From: Pseudomonadota bacterium
GTDB taxonomy: Bacteria > Pseudomonadota > Gammaproteobacteria > Pseudomonadales > Pseudohongiellaceae
Direction of reading: 5' to 3'
Assembly (NCBI GenBank): GCA_027621405.1
Contig: JAQCBT010000009.1
Span: forward strand, 1-64,000
Length of the DNA: 64,000 bases
Shown here: in pieces, positions 34,112 to 43,978 of the stretch
How the letters are laid out: every line of letters starts with the position of its first letter
How positions within the stretch are numbered: the first letter of the stretch is position 1
Position numbers and translations under genes: made by a program
The notes under the pieces: generated by a model
The model's database searches: none
Told to the model about the DNA's origin: nothing
What the model saw: only the letters and a program-made list of their open reading frames with translations

Positions 34112-36322
34112 TCAAAAGTTCGCATGCAACGACAGGGATATAAAGTGGGCTGAATAGTTCGGACTGAGGTTTCCTGGCAACAGGATGTTTGAAAGAGCAT
34201 CGATGCCGCCTGAATCAAGGGACCAGTCAATGGCCTGGAATCGCTCGAAATACCAGCCCAGCGATAGTTCCCTGTCCGCACTTAGTCGATAATTGGCTGA
34301 AAATTCGGCTGAGACAATTTCGGTGCTCACATCGGGCAGGGGCAGGAAACGCTGACCACGGCTAAGCGGCTGTGTCATGGTATTCGCATCGCTGTAGCTG
34401 GCCTCAAGGCTCAGATCCAGGCGTTCGGGAATAGCGGACCATTGCAGCATTGAGCCGATGCTGTGCACCCTGTCTTCACTGCTCACCCACCAGTCATTGC
34501 CGGGCAGCCTTAGCGATTCCGGGAAAAACGGGGTCGGGTTGCCTCCGCCAAGCCGGGCATAACCGGCCTGCCGGTTCTGATAGTTGTCGTAGGTGTAGAA
34601 GACGCTGGCCTGCCAGGCCTGGGCCGGATCGAAACTGAAGTCCAGTGAATAGCTGGACTTATCGGATTCCTGCAAGCCAATGCGGGCTTCGGGATAGTCA
34701 TCCATAGCCAGTATGGCCAAAAAAGAAACACTGGCCTGATCCCAGGGGAACAGGCTGAAACTGGCGCTGAGCTCATCACGGTTGCGAGCAGTGAGATGAT
34801 AGCGGCGCAGCAATGGATCATTCTCGAACAACTCATTTCCCATGAGGGTTGCCACGTAATCCGGATTGTGACCGGCGACAAAAGGCGCAGTAGCATCATA
34901 AGTTGAAGAATCCCGTTCGGCACGTGCCAGCTTGATCCAGGCCGAAGACGTAACGGTGGGCTTGAAACTCAATCTGGCATAGGTCCGCTCTTCCTCTGTG
35001 GTTGCCACGTCAAGCATGCTGCGATCGGTTTGTTCAAATTCCAGCCCCAGATTGAGGCGGGTACTGCCGCTTAAACGGTATCTGAAATCTGCGCTTAATT
35101 TTTCCTGTTCCAGATCATAGATACGGTTTACCCGAGCACTGCTGTTCAATAATCCGCCCTGTGGAGTGGCATCACCGGGAATACGCAGATAGATTGCCTG
35201 CGGTGTCCTGTTGTCGCGCTCCCGAAAATAATAGTGCAAATTGAGATTACCGCGATCACTCACACGGGTGGCAAACCTGAGATTGGCCAACAGGGAATCG
35301 ACACGGCCTCCCAGATCGCTGCGCGGTAGCGGAATAGGCGCGGGAAATACGCTGCTGTACGGCAGGAAGCTGTCATCCTGTTCAAGTCGTGTGGAAACGA
35401 GACTGCCGCTGAGTCGGGTGCCAGAGCCAAAACTGTGGGTTCCGGACAAAGAATACTGCTGCGACACATTGTCGGGTTCCAGCCCAATCTGCCCCACCGC
35501 TCCATCGCTGAAATTCGCGCCGGCGGCCCACTGACTGTTATTGAAGGGGTTGTCGAAACGCAGGCTGGCATTGTCGTTGCTGAAGCGCAGGGTGTTGTAG
35601 CCCAGATTGAACTGGCTACCTGCAGCGGCATAGGTCACTGACACATCGAACTCATCGATCTGGTAATCCACGGGCCTGACCAGCACCGAACCTCTTGGGT
35701 TACCCCCGGTACTACCAAAGATCGCAGCGAGGGTGTCGCTGCCCTGTTTGGTTTCATGGCGGAACTCGCCTTGTAGCTGCCAGCTTTCAGTGATGTGCCA
35801 TTGCAGGGCGCTGGTGACCCGATCTCTTCGTGTGTCTACATTGACCTGGTTGAGACTGCTCCCCAGAGCACTGAAACCGGAAGTCGAGCTGCTTCCTGTC
35901 CAGCCCGGGGGCAGAGTCTGCACCATGGTGCCACTACCGATAAATGGTGTATATCCGTCATTGAAACGGTAGTGCGGGAGTTGCTCATAATTCAGGCTGA
36001 AGGAAAACTCATCCCAACGCCGGTAGCTGGCCTCCAGACCTGTGGTTTCAAGGCCAATACGGTCACCCCTGAGCTGCCAGGTGCCACCGTAGCCGGCTTG
36101 CTTCGTACCCTGGAACAGAAACGAACCGATGCCATAGGCTCCCTCCCCGGTAATACTGGAGTACTGACCGAAACGGTATGAATCTTCACTGCTGTATCCG
36201 GCCCCGATACTAACCGAAGAATCCTGCGCAAAGGCCGACGTCGACAGGGCATTCACCAGCGGTAAACAGCATAGAGCCGACAGAAACAGTTTCGCATGGG
36301 TAGTAGAAGAATGCTGCAGCAT
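34112..36322 (-). CDS. mtrB: MtrB/PioB family outer-membrane barrel for decahaem cytochrome
   Basis: A 736-residue protein taken from ATG 36322, with AGGTGAGG upstream; the longer frame to 36391 runs into mtrA. It has a signal peptide (ALSTSAFAQ) and about 26 predicted beta strands, ending HANF with a terminal Phe. The features match the MtrB/PioB family: the early 'YRRWDEFSFSLNYEQLPHYR' region, DNRTPQAIY and repeated extracellular loops. No CXXC motif is visible in its N-terminal region, unlike Shewanella MtrB. It forms the sheath through which MtrA crosses the outer membrane. Its start lies 11 bases after the mtrA stop. Confidence 0.9.
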   Translation of the reverse strand: MLQHSSTTHAKLFLSALCCLPLVNALSTSAFAQDSSVSIGAGYSSEDSYRFGQYSSITGEGAYGIGSFLFQGTKQAGYGGTWQLRGDRIGLETTGLEASYRRWDEFSFSLNYEQLPHYRFNDGYTPFIGSGTMVQTLPPGWTGSSSTSGFSALGSSLNQVNVDTRRDRVTSALQWHITESWQLQGEFRHETKQGSDTLAAIFGSTGGNPRGSVLVRPVDYQIDEFDVSVTYAAAGSQFNLGYNTLRFSNDNASLRFDNPFNNSQWAAGANFSDGAVGQIGLEPDNVSQQYSLSGTHSFGSGTRLSGSLVSTRLEQDDSFLPYSSVFPAPIPLPRSDLGGRVDSLLANLRFATRVSDRGNLNLHYYFRERDNRTPQAIYLRIPGDATPQGGLLNSSARVNRIYDLEQEKLSADFRYRLSGSTRLNLGLEFEQTDRSMLDVATTEEERTYARLSFKPTVTSSAWIKLARAERDSSTYDATAPFVAGHNPDYVATLMGNELFENDPLLRRYHLTARNRDELSASFSLFPWDQASVSFLAILAMDDYPEARIGLQESDKSSYSLDFSFDPAQAWQASVFYTYDNYQNRQAGYARLGGGNPTPFFPESLRLPGNDWWVSSEDRVHSIGSMLQWSAIPERLDLSLEASYSDANTMTQPLSRGQRFLPLPDVSTEIVSAEFSANYRLSADRELSLGWYFERFQAIDWSLDSGGIDALSNILLPGNLSPNYSAHFISLSLHANF

Positions 36323-36333
36323 CGGATATGGCC

Positions 36334-37308
36334 TCACCTGGTCAGCCGCGAACCAGACGGATGATTGGAGCCATGCACCAGCGAGTGGCAATTGGTACAG
36401 GAAGAACCCAGCAGGTTCTGTTGCGCACCGGCAGGCGGCAGGCCGGTGCCACTGTACAGGCTACTGGGATGAAATGCCTCGGAGTGGCAAGTCTGGCAGA
36501 GAAACGGCTGTCTTACAGAGAGCAGCCTGTCCTGGGTCGAGCCATGGGGAGTGTGACAGTAGGTGCAGTCCTCGGTCACGGGCTGGTGTTCCCACAAGAA
36601 TGGGCCGCGCTTTTCGGCATGACAGGAGGTACAGGTCTCATTGACCGAGATCCGGGACAAAAGGGCCATGGCGTCGGAACCATGGGGGTTGTGGCAATCG
36701 TTACAGGTCATCAGCCCCTCGGCTACTGGATGGTGGCTTCGCAGGTTCATCTGGGCTCGTTGCTCCAGGTGACATCTCAGGCAAACTGATGCATCTGACA
36801 ACTCATTCAGGGCGGTGGCATGGCTGGCATGTATGGTATGGCAATCAGCACAAGCCAGATCCGCCGCCTGGTGGGCACTTCCGGACCAGTGCACAGTCTC
36901 GCGGGATTGATGACAGTTCAGACAAGTCTGGTTCTGGACAGCCTTGTCACTTGCGGGAAAACGGCCTTCATTGCTAAACACGATTCCGGGCGACTGCAGT
37001 GACTGACCGTGGGAGGCGCTATCGCCGTGACAGTTGGCGCAAGTTCCTGCGGAGGAAGCAGCGCCCGAGAGCGCAGAGAGGCCATGGGGCGTACCATAGA
37101 TAGCAGTGACTTGTGGGTTGTTATGGCAAGTGAGACAGGTACTGTCCTCACTCTCAACTCCGCGTGCCGCAGCTGCTGCCTGTTGCCGAGTCGAATCCCG
37201 GGATTGCGCCTCGCTCGTATTCAATCCCAGGAATAACAGCGCCAATGCACCTACAAAAAACGCTCCCAGCCCAAACAGACCGCAGCGCGCGAGCGAACGA
37301 TTCGTCAT
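36334..37308 (-). CDS. mtrA: decahaem c-type cytochrome, MtrA/DmsE family
   Basis: A 324-residue protein with one N-terminal signal helix (residues ~10-30) and exactly ten CxxCH motifs: CLTCH, CANCH, CLNCH, CADCH, CLRCH, CNDCH, CTSCH, CTYCH, CQTCH and CTNCH. Length, haem count and the GTPHG, NPHGSDAM and TPHGST turns match MtrA/DmsE/PioA. It is the first gene of the unit, has a good GAGGAAAG ribosome site, and works as the periplasm-to-outside electron wire with MtrB. No MtrC/OmcA-like surface cytochrome lies in the window. Confidence 0.95.
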   Translation of the reverse strand: MTNRSLARCGLFGLGAFFVGALALLFLGLNTSEAQSRDSTRQQAAAAARGVESEDSTCLTCHNNPQVTAIYGTPHGLSALSGAASSAGTCANCHGDSASHGQSLQSPGIVFSNEGRFPASDKAVQNQTCLNCHQSRETVHWSGSAHQAADLACADCHTIHASHATALNELSDASVCLRCHLEQRAQMNLRSHHPVAEGLMTCNDCHNPHGSDAMALLSRISVNETCTSCHAEKRGPFLWEHQPVTEDCTYCHTPHGSTQDRLLSVRQPFLCQTCHSEAFHPSSLYSGTGLPPAGAQQNLLGSSCTNCHSLVHGSNHPSGSRLTR

Positions 37309-37560
37309 GTTCTTTCCTCAAGCAGTTCTCAATCCATTCCATACTAACAAGTGAAAACGATGACTTCCTGACCAGAATCAATAATTCCACCGGCAAAAGA
37401 CGCCACCGCATAGAGTAATCATGGCTTGTGCTTGTTTCAGGCATCAGGCTGTCACGTACAACAAGCACTTCTGCAGCACTACAGATAAGTAGCAAATTTC
37501 CGCAGCCAGCTCGCGAGAACAGTCTACTCGTCAAACGACCAGGCATATTGATAGCCAAGA

Positions 37561-40287
37561 TCAAGCATTGCCTTGTGCGCGAGTTTTAGTCATGCGAAGG
37601 CGAATCTGTTTTTCGGTTTCAATAATCACAAACAACACCACGCCGACACCGACCACCAGCACACCGTCCTCAAACGGAATGGATTCAGTGGCAAAGACAG
37701 CCTGCAAGAGCGGGAGGTAGGTGATCGCGAATTGCGCGACAGTAATGGCTATAACGACCGTCCACACCACTTTAGTCCCGCGCACTGCTTTCCAGGTCAA
37801 TGAGGTGCCATAGATATTGCGGATAAAGAACAGGTTGAATATCTCCATCACGACCAGTGTATTGAGAGCGATGGTACGGGCCAGTTCGATTGAATAGCCT
37901 CGGTCGAGGGCATAGTAGTACATACCGAACACGCCACAGAGAAACAGCAATGAGACGAGCACAATGTACCAGACAAGCTCGCCTGTCAGCAGCGGCTCAT
38001 CACGCGGGCGCGGCGGACGGTGCATAGTGCGTTCTTCTGTGGGTTCAAAGGCGAACGCTATACCCAGCGTCACTGTAGTAATGAGGTTGACCCATAATAT
38101 CTGGGTGGGTGTTATTGGCAGCGTCATACCGGCCAGCAGTGCAACGACTATGGTCATCGCTTCACCCGCGCTGGTGGGGAGCGTCCAACTGATAACCTTC
38201 TTGATATTGTCGTAGACGGTACGACCTTCGCGCACAGCGGCAGCAATGGAAACAAAATTATCATCCGCCAACACCAATTCCGCGGCTTCCTTGGCTGCTT
38301 CACTGCCATTTTTACCCATGGCGATACCCGCATCGGCGCGCTTCAGGGCTGGCGCGTCATTCACTCCATCGCCGGTCATCGCCACCGTCATGCCATGGGA
38401 CTGTAATGCCATAACGAGCCGTAATTTATGCTCCGGGCTGGTACGTGCGAAAATGTCACAGTCCAGCACCGTCTGGCGCAGCCTGGCGTCATCCATACCA
38501 TCGAGATCGTTGCCTGAAAGCACAGTTTCGGCGTTTTGCAGTCCGATTTGCTTGCCGATTGCGGCGGCGGTTCCGGCATGGTCTCCGGTAATCATCTTCA
38601 CCCGAATGCCTGCGCCATGGCACTCAGCGATGGCCGCTATAGCTTCCGCACGGGGTGGGTCAATCATCCCTGTCATGCCCAGCATGGTCAGCATACCCTG
38701 CACATCTTCTTGCCGGAGTTCAGTATGCTCTGGTTGCACCGGTCTTCCGGCAAAGGCAAGCACCCGTTGTCCGAGCTCGGCTATAGCCTCCGCTCGCTCC
38801 TCCCAGTAGGCAATATCCAGCGCCTCTGCCCCACCGTCCGCAGCGCGCTGATCCTGACACATGGCGAGCACCTGCTCAGGCGCACCCTTGACGAAAACAA
38901 AGGCATGGCGCGCCGGGTTATGATTGAGCGTTGCCATGTAGCGATGCCTGGCATCAAACGGAATGGCGTCAGTGCGCGCCCAGGTTGCCTGGGTTTTGGC
39001 TACATCCATACCCATCTTCCCGGAAAAAGCCAGAAGCGCACCCTCCATAGGATCGCCTTCAACCGACCACAGGCTGTTTTCCTCGCGCAGGGAAGCGTCG
39101 TTACAGACGGCAGCCGCCCTGGCAAGTTCTTCCAGTACGGTAAAATCTGCTGGAAGTACATGTGCATCATCCAGTTCTAATTGCCCCACGGGCGCATAGC
39201 CATCACCTCCAAGGGCAAACAGATGCTGGCCGGTAACAACCGAAGTCACCATCATCTCATTACGTGTGAGTGTGCCGGTTTTGTCGGTACAGATAACCGA
39301 GACTGAACCAAGTGTCTCTATTGCGGGCAGACGCCGCACGATGGCATTGCGCCGAGCCATGGTCTGGACACCAATGGCCAGTGTAATAGTCAGCACGGCA
39401 GGCAATCCTTCGGGGATCGCGGCGACTGATAACCCAACTACCGCCATGAAGAGATCTGTGAATTCATGGTGACCGGCAAAATAGCCATAGGCCAGCAAAA
39501 ATGAGGCAAGCAGCAAAATAACAATGGTGAGCCATTTGGCGAAGACACCCATTTGCGCCACAAGTGGTGTGGTAAGCGTTTCAACCTTCGAAATCAACCC
39601 GCTGATTCGACCTAACTCGGTTCCACTACCTGTGCCGATGACGACCCCTCTCCCCTGACCGCTCGTCACCAAAGTGCCAGAAAATGCCATACATGACCTG
39701 TCGCCGAGTGCGAGGTCGGCTGCCACCGGTTCTGTTTGCTTTTCTACGGGCACAGATTCGCCTGTCAGAATCGCCTCTTGCAGAGACATACCGTGCGCAG
39801 ACAAAAGACGCAGATCGGCAGGCACTTTGTCTCCAGCTTCAAGCAAGACAATGTCGCCTGGAACGAGTTCCTCTCCCTCTATGCTCTGTCGTTCCCCATC
39901 GCGCAGCACATTGGCACGAGGGGCGAGCATATGGCGAATAGCATCCATGGCTTTTTCCGCCTTGCCTTCCTGAATGAAGCCTATTACTGCGTTGGCGACA
40001 ACCACGGCGAGGATTACGCCCGCATCTATCCAATGGTCGAGCAGCGCAGTAATCACTGCGGCGCCCATCAGTACGTAAATCAAGATATTATTGAAATGCA
40101 TCAGGAATCGCACGATCGGGCTGCGCCGCTTGGCCTCTGGCAAGCGGTTCGGTCCGTATTCGGTCAGCCGATTTATCGCGTCTTTGCGGGAAAGTCCATC
40201 TTGTGGTACACGGAGAAGCGCCAGCGATTGCTCAACCGATAAGCTGTGCCACAAGTTCTGGCTCTGGTCTGCGCCTGCCTTTTCCAT
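37561..40287 (-). CDS. P2-type cation-transporting ATPase (Ca2+/Na+ pump-like)
   Basis: A 908-residue P-type ATPase with an N-terminal cation-ATPase domain, the actuator LTGES at ~174, the helix-4 ion site AIPEGLP (292-296), phosphorylation site DKTGT (Asp335), hinge 'AMTGDGVNDAPALKRADAG', and four C-terminal helices. PEGLP places it with the P2A/P2B SERCA/PacL-like pumps rather than heavy-metal P1B types, which use CPx. It starts 15 bases after the two-domain Usp gene, so the two probably form an operon. The transported ion is uncertain. Confidence 0.9.
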   Translation of the reverse strand: MEKAGADQSQNLWHSLSVEQSLALLRVPQDGLSRKDAINRLTEYGPNRLPEAKRRSPIVRFLMHFNNILIYVLMGAAVITALLDHWIDAGVILAVVVANAVIGFIQEGKAEKAMDAIRHMLAPRANVLRDGERQSIEGEELVPGDIVLLEAGDKVPADLRLLSAHGMSLQEAILTGESVPVEKQTEPVAADLALGDRSCMAFSGTLVTSGQGRGVVIGTGSGTELGRISGLISKVETLTTPLVAQMGVFAKWLTIVILLLASFLLAYGYFAGHHEFTDLFMAVVGLSVAAIPEGLPAVLTITLAIGVQTMARRNAIVRRLPAIETLGSVSVICTDKTGTLTRNEMMVTSVVTGQHLFALGGDGYAPVGQLELDDAHVLPADFTVLEELARAAAVCNDASLREENSLWSVEGDPMEGALLAFSGKMGMDVAKTQATWARTDAIPFDARHRYMATLNHNPARHAFVFVKGAPEQVLAMCQDQRAADGGAEALDIAYWEERAEAIAELGQRVLAFAGRPVQPEHTELRQEDVQGMLTMLGMTGMIDPPRAEAIAAIAECHGAGIRVKMITGDHAGTAAAIGKQIGLQNAETVLSGNDLDGMDDARLRQTVLDCDIFARTSPEHKLRLVMALQSHGMTVAMTGDGVNDAPALKRADAGIAMGKNGSEAAKEAAELVLADDNFVSIAAAVREGRTVYDNIKKVISWTLPTSAGEAMTIVVALLAGMTLPITPTQILWVNLITTVTLGIAFAFEPTEERTMHRPPRPRDEPLLTGELVWYIVLVSLLFLCGVFGMYYYALDRGYSIELARTIALNTLVVMEIFNLFFIRNIYGTSLTWKAVRGTKVVWTVVIAITVAQFAITYLPLLQAVFATESIPFEDGVLVVGVGVVLFVIIETEKQIRLRMTKTRAQGNA

Positions 40288-40302
40288 TGAGAACTCTTGC
40301 TA

Positions 40303-41244
40303 TCAGTACGCCTTCACGGGTGAAACGAAACCTTGCGGTTTCAACGCCATCAGCGAACAAGATAATTTCTGTACGATGTTTTCAGCCGTATTCCCAAACA
40401 CAAAGCCGGGAAGACCGGTTCGCGCGACAGTACCCATGACCAGAATGTCAATATTCCGGGCTGCCACAAAAGCAGGTATACATTCCTCGGGCATCCCACG
40501 CAGATGATGAACCCGGTGATTGCCGGAAACGCGTGAGGCGCTGATCAGTCGCTCGAGTGCAGAGCGATGTTCCTGTTGCGTCTTGAGCACAACCTCGACA
40601 ATCTCCGCATCCGACGCTTTCACCCAGATGCTGTCGCGCAGGAAGGATTCGAACTCATAATCCCAACAGGAAACGATTTGCAATTCATTACTGCAGCTAT
40701 TAGCCAGTGACTGCGACAGTTCCAGCATGCGAATTGACAGGTTTTCAGCCATCTGCTCTGTACTAAAAGGATCAATGGCGACAGCCACCTGGATTTGCTG
40801 GCGGGAATGTGCAATAGGGCGGCACAGCCAGACCGCACAAGGACATTTGCGCAGTAGCTCCATATCCAAAGCTTTAAAGCCGCTGCCACTATCTCCCAGT
40901 GACTCCGCCTCTTTAATCAGCAGATCGTGCCCGTGCTGGAGTACGTATTGAATGATCTTTATGGACGGGGTTTTGTCGCTGATGAGATCAATCGAAGTTT
41001 CAACAGCGTCTTCTTCCAACTTGATTGCCGCTTTTGTAGTCCGAATCGAAGCCTCAACCTGAGCAATCAACGACGCAGCGTACTTCTCCCGGTAGTCAGG
41101 GAACTCCTTCGGGAATTCCGGACTGACCACGAGAACATCTAATGAGGCATTGTTGTTGCGCGCCAGACTAAGCGCCTGTTTTAGCCCTTCGGTCTCATCG
41201 ACGATTCCATAACTAACATAGAGCGGGCTGTGATAGTGGCGCAT
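40303..41244 (-). CDS. two-domain universal stress protein (UspE-like)
   Basis: A 313-residue protein with two tandem Usp domains. The second ends with MGTVARTGLPGFVFGNTAENIVQ, a usable G2xG9xGN-type ATP-binding loop variant, while the first has a degenerate loop. The size fits UspE. It lies directly upstream of the P-type ATPase gene and is divergent from the single-domain Usp at 41707, suggesting shared stress control. Confidence 0.85.
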   Translation of the reverse strand: MRHYHSPLYVSYGIVDETEGLKQALSLARNNNASLDVLVVSPEFPKEFPDYREKYAASLIAQVEASIRTTKAAIKLEEDAVETSIDLISDKTPSIKIIQYVLQHGHDLLIKEAESLGDSGSGFKALDMELLRKCPCAVWLCRPIAHSRQQIQVAVAIDPFSTEQMAENLSIRMLELSQSLANSCSNELQIVSCWDYEFESFLRDSIWVKASDAEIVEVVLKTQQEHRSALERLISASRVSGNHRVHHLRGMPEECIPAFVAARNIDILVMGTVARTGLPGFVFGNTAENIVQKLSCSLMALKPQGFVSPVKAY

Positions 41245-41706
41245 GCGAAACCTCTTCGTATTTCGGATTCATTTGCATCATAGAATCAGATCTGGTGCGG
41301 GTAAATGAAAACCGGTAGCAGCAAGTATGGTGAAGAATAAATATTGATAAAGGTCATGCCATACACGCTGAGCAGCAGCGAATCTCGACTTTGGCCGTCG
41401 CTCAATTCAAAAGGGTATTGCTTTTTGCTGTGGACACCACCGGCATAGCCCGAGCATTCTTTTCCCAATAGCTATTCGACAAGTGGCAACGACGCTGACA
41501 CTCGAAGCTGCCTGGGTTGTAGAGTGAAAGCAATTGTCAGGTGTCTGGATTTCAATACTTTGGCAAGGCATTACAGGGAATTAGTGAAGAGGACAGCCTG
41601 AAAGCATGATAGATAAAATCTATCGCGAACTACCATTCTTTGCACTTTATTTATAGCGCGGGGTCAATAGACTGGAGAGTTTTAGGCCCTTGGAGAGAGT
41701 ACCGCA
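41245..41706. other. divergent promoter region between two Usp genes
   Basis: This 462-base region between the UspE-like gene and the single-domain Usp gene is AT-rich near 41300-41350 and 41600-41660. A 60-codon frame on the minus strand (41286-41468) has no ribosome site or recognisable content. No convincing FNR/Anr palindrome was found; TTGATAAAGGTCAT at about 41344 matches only one half. Confidence 0.45.
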
Positions 41707-42177
41707 ATGAGTAGTATCAACCACATCTTGCTGCCAACTGATGGCTCAGAAGGCTCGATGCACGCAGCTAAAGTTGCAGGCGAACTGAGCAGAGCTCTGC
41801 AGGCGAGAGTCACTGTTCTCTATGTGTTAAGCGATGAGTTCCTGCTTGAGCATTCCTGGGGTGCCGCAGAATTCATTGGTGGCAGACCCGAGGGCTTGCG
41901 CTCCGTCGAAGAAATTCGTGCCTCTTTGGAAAAATCTGCTAGAGAAAAAGAGATACTCGCTACCACGCAAGCGCTTGGTGAGACCGATCCGGCGCCAGCA
42001 ATCGCTCTTGAATGGGGACATGCTGCCGAAAGAATCTCGAGCTATGCGAAAGATAACCAGGTAGGACTCATCGTTATCGGCTCCCATGGCCGGTCAGCAC
42101 TGAAGCGCGCGTTCCTGGGAAGTGTGAGCCAGGCTGTTGCCAATCAGGCACAGTTTCCGGTAACGATCGTCAAATAG
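41707..42177 (+). CDS. universal stress protein (paralogue B)
   Basis: A 156-residue single-domain Usp with ILLPTDGSEGS and the ATP loop GSHGRSALKRAFLGSVS, preceded by GGAGAGAG. It is a close paralogue of the Usp at 31733 and shares LLEHSWGA, FIGGRPEGL, SLEKSARE-type helices and SVSQAVANQA. It is divergent from the UspE-like gene. The duplicates may respond to different stresses. Confidence 0.9.
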   Translation: MSSINHILLPTDGSEGSMHAAKVAGELSRALQARVTVLYVLSDEFLLEHSWGAAEFIGGRPEGLRSVEEIRASLEKSAREKEILATTQALGETDPAPAIALEWGHAAERISSYAKDNQVGLIVIGSHGRSALKRAFLGSVSQAVANQAQFPVTIVK

Positions 42178-42192
42178 TAAAGTCCGTCACAA

Positions 42193-42225
42193 TATTCTGC
42201 TACTAGCCAACACAGTAGCAGAATA
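42193..42225 (+). terminator. hairpin downstream of Usp paralogue B
   Basis: A perfect 12-bp inverted repeat (42193-42204 with 42214-42225) and nine-base loop begins 16 bases after the stop codon. There is no T-run. A second hairpin follows at 42352. Confidence 0.55.
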
Positions 42226-42676
42226 CAGGAATACAGGCTGGCCACCGACTCTACTTTTCGGCCTATTGAGGCGAAGCCAGTAAGCCATGCAATGGCCTTG
42301 CGATCTCAAGTCCAAGCCTTTGCACTGGCTTCTCGTTTCTCAGACCACGATCCCGGATTTCCTGAATCCGGGTTTGTTGCATTTTCTTCCTGAATATAGA
42401 GCATGTTCTAGCTGTTCAGCCTCTGAGCACCACTGCCTATTCGGCGTTGGAGTTTTGACCATAGAAAGCTGGGCCTATTGCATGCTTCCGATTTAGTATT
42501 CTCCAGCAATAGATACTGTGACGACGGGAACGCAATATACCGTAATGCTCTTACTGTCAGAGCACTGACCTGACAACCAGCCTGGCGCTTAAGCCCTGGC
42601 CCAAGTCCTGCACAAATTGCGGGCAAGCCACAGCTGATGTATAAACGTCACTCCAGCAATACAGGAGCAACACGCC
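42226..42676. other. long region between Usp paralogue B and metY
   Basis: This region of about 450 bases holds one terminator-like hairpin (42352-42375) and the metY leader. A 69-codon frame (42287-42496) has low-complexity, Cys/His-scattered content and no ribosome site, so it is not called. I looked for SAM-riboswitch-like helices upstream of metY and saw none. Confidence 0.4.
42352..42375 (+). terminator. terminator-like hairpin
   Basis: An 8-bp GC-rich stem (42352-42359 with 42365-42372), five-base loop, then TTTGTTGCATTTT. It lies 175 bases after the Usp stop, so it may end the Usp transcript or belong to an unseen leader. Confidence 0.4.
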
Positions 42677-43948
42677 ATGAAGAAGGAAACCCTGGCCATT
42701 CACGCGGGCTACGAATCTGACCCCAACACCAAGTCGGTGGCAGTGCCTATCTACCAGACCGTCGCCTATGAGTTTGATAACGCCCAACATGGCGCCGACC
42801 TTTTCAACCTCGCGGTGCCGGGTAACATCTACACCCGCATCATGAATCCCACCAACGACGTACTGGAGCAGCGCATGGCGGCGATGGAAGGCGGGTTGGC
42901 CGCCCTGGCCGTGTCATCAGGCATGGCCGCAATCAACTATGCCATCCTGACGATCGCGAAGGCAGGTGACAACATCGTCTCTACACCACAACTTTATGGC
43001 GGCACCTATACCCTGTTTGCCCACATGCTCCCCAGCCAGGGCATCGAGGTGCGCTTTGCCGAAGATGATTCTGCGGAAGCACTCGAGAAACTGATCGACG
43101 ACAAGACCAAGGCCATTTATTGCGAGACCATCGGCAACCCTGCCGGCAATATTATCGACCTGGAACCGGTATGCGCTGCAGCGCACAAGCACGGTGTCGC
43201 AGTGATTGTGGACAACACCGTTGCGACCCCTGCCCTGTGCAATCCCATTGAATTCGGCGCCGACATCGTCGTGCATTCACTGACCAAATATGTCGGTGGT
43301 CATGGCACTTCTATCGGAGGTGTGATCGTGGACTCGGGCAAGTTTCCCTGGGCCGAGCACAAGGCACGCTACCCGGAACTGAATGAACCTGAGCCCTCCT
43401 ATCATGGCGTGGTCTACACCGAAGCGCTGGGCGAGGCAGCCTATATCGGGCGCGCCCGTACAGTTCCCTTACGCAATACCGGCTCGGCGCTCTCGCCGAT
43501 GAATGCGTTCCTGATCATGCAAGGACTCGAAACCCTTAGCCTCAGAATGGAGCGGCATTGTGAAAACGCTATGGCGGTCGCCAACTATCTGCAGAAGCAC
43601 GACAAGGTGGAATGGGTTAACTTTGCCGGCCTGGAGAATGATCCCAACCACGCCCTGGCCGAGAAATATTGCGGCGGGGTTCCGGCCTCCCTGCTGACCT
43701 TCGGCATCAAGGGCGGCTTCGACGCCGGTGTAAAATTCTACGATGCCCTGAAACTCATCAAGCGCCTCGTGAACATCGGCGACGCTAAGACGCTGGCCTG
43801 TCATCCCGCGTCCACGACCCACCGCCAACTCTCAGAATCCGAACAGTTGGCTGCCGGTGTAAAGCCCGAAACCATGCGCCTCTGTGTGGGCATCGAGCAC
43901 ATCGACGATATCATTGCCGACATCGAGCAGGCGTTAGCTGAGGCTTGA
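42677..43948 (+). CDS. metY: O-acetylhomoserine sulfhydrylase/aminocarboxypropyltransferase
   Basis: A 423-residue Cys/Met-metabolism PLP enzyme. PLP lysine Lys204 lies in HSLTKYVGGHG, with 'SSGMAAINYAILTIAKAGDN' before it. The length and the insertion around 'YPELNEPEPSYHG' are typical of MetY rather than MetB/MetC. It makes homocysteine from O-acetylhomoserine and sulfide. AGGAG lies upstream of ATG 42677 and a strong terminator follows, so it is monocistronic. Confidence 0.94.
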   Translation: MKKETLAIHAGYESDPNTKSVAVPIYQTVAYEFDNAQHGADLFNLAVPGNIYTRIMNPTNDVLEQRMAAMEGGLAALAVSSGMAAINYAILTIAKAGDNIVSTPQLYGGTYTLFAHMLPSQGIEVRFAEDDSAEALEKLIDDKTKAIYCETIGNPAGNIIDLEPVCAAAHKHGVAVIVDNTVATPALCNPIEFGADIVVHSLTKYVGGHGTSIGGVIVDSGKFPWAEHKARYPELNEPEPSYHGVVYTEALGEAAYIGRARTVPLRNTGSALSPMNAFLIMQGLETLSLRMERHCENAMAVANYLQKHDKVEWVNFAGLENDPNHALAEKYCGGVPASLLTFGIKGGFDAGVKFYDALKLIKRLVNIGDAKTLACHPASTTHRQLSESEQLAAGVKPETMRLCVGIEHIDDIIADIEQALAEA

Positions 43949-43978
43949 GAATCCGGTGCGAAACTGTCACCGTAGAAT

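Noticed and set aside
34112..36322. Interpretation as a TonB receptor or porin
   Set aside because: No plug domain or TonB box. Adjacency to a decahaem cytochrome and the MtrB-like strand pattern fit better.
42226..42676. Possible SAM-responsive leader or small gene before metY
   Set aside because: No recognisable SAM riboswitch helices or ribosome-site-backed frame; only a terminator-like hairpin.
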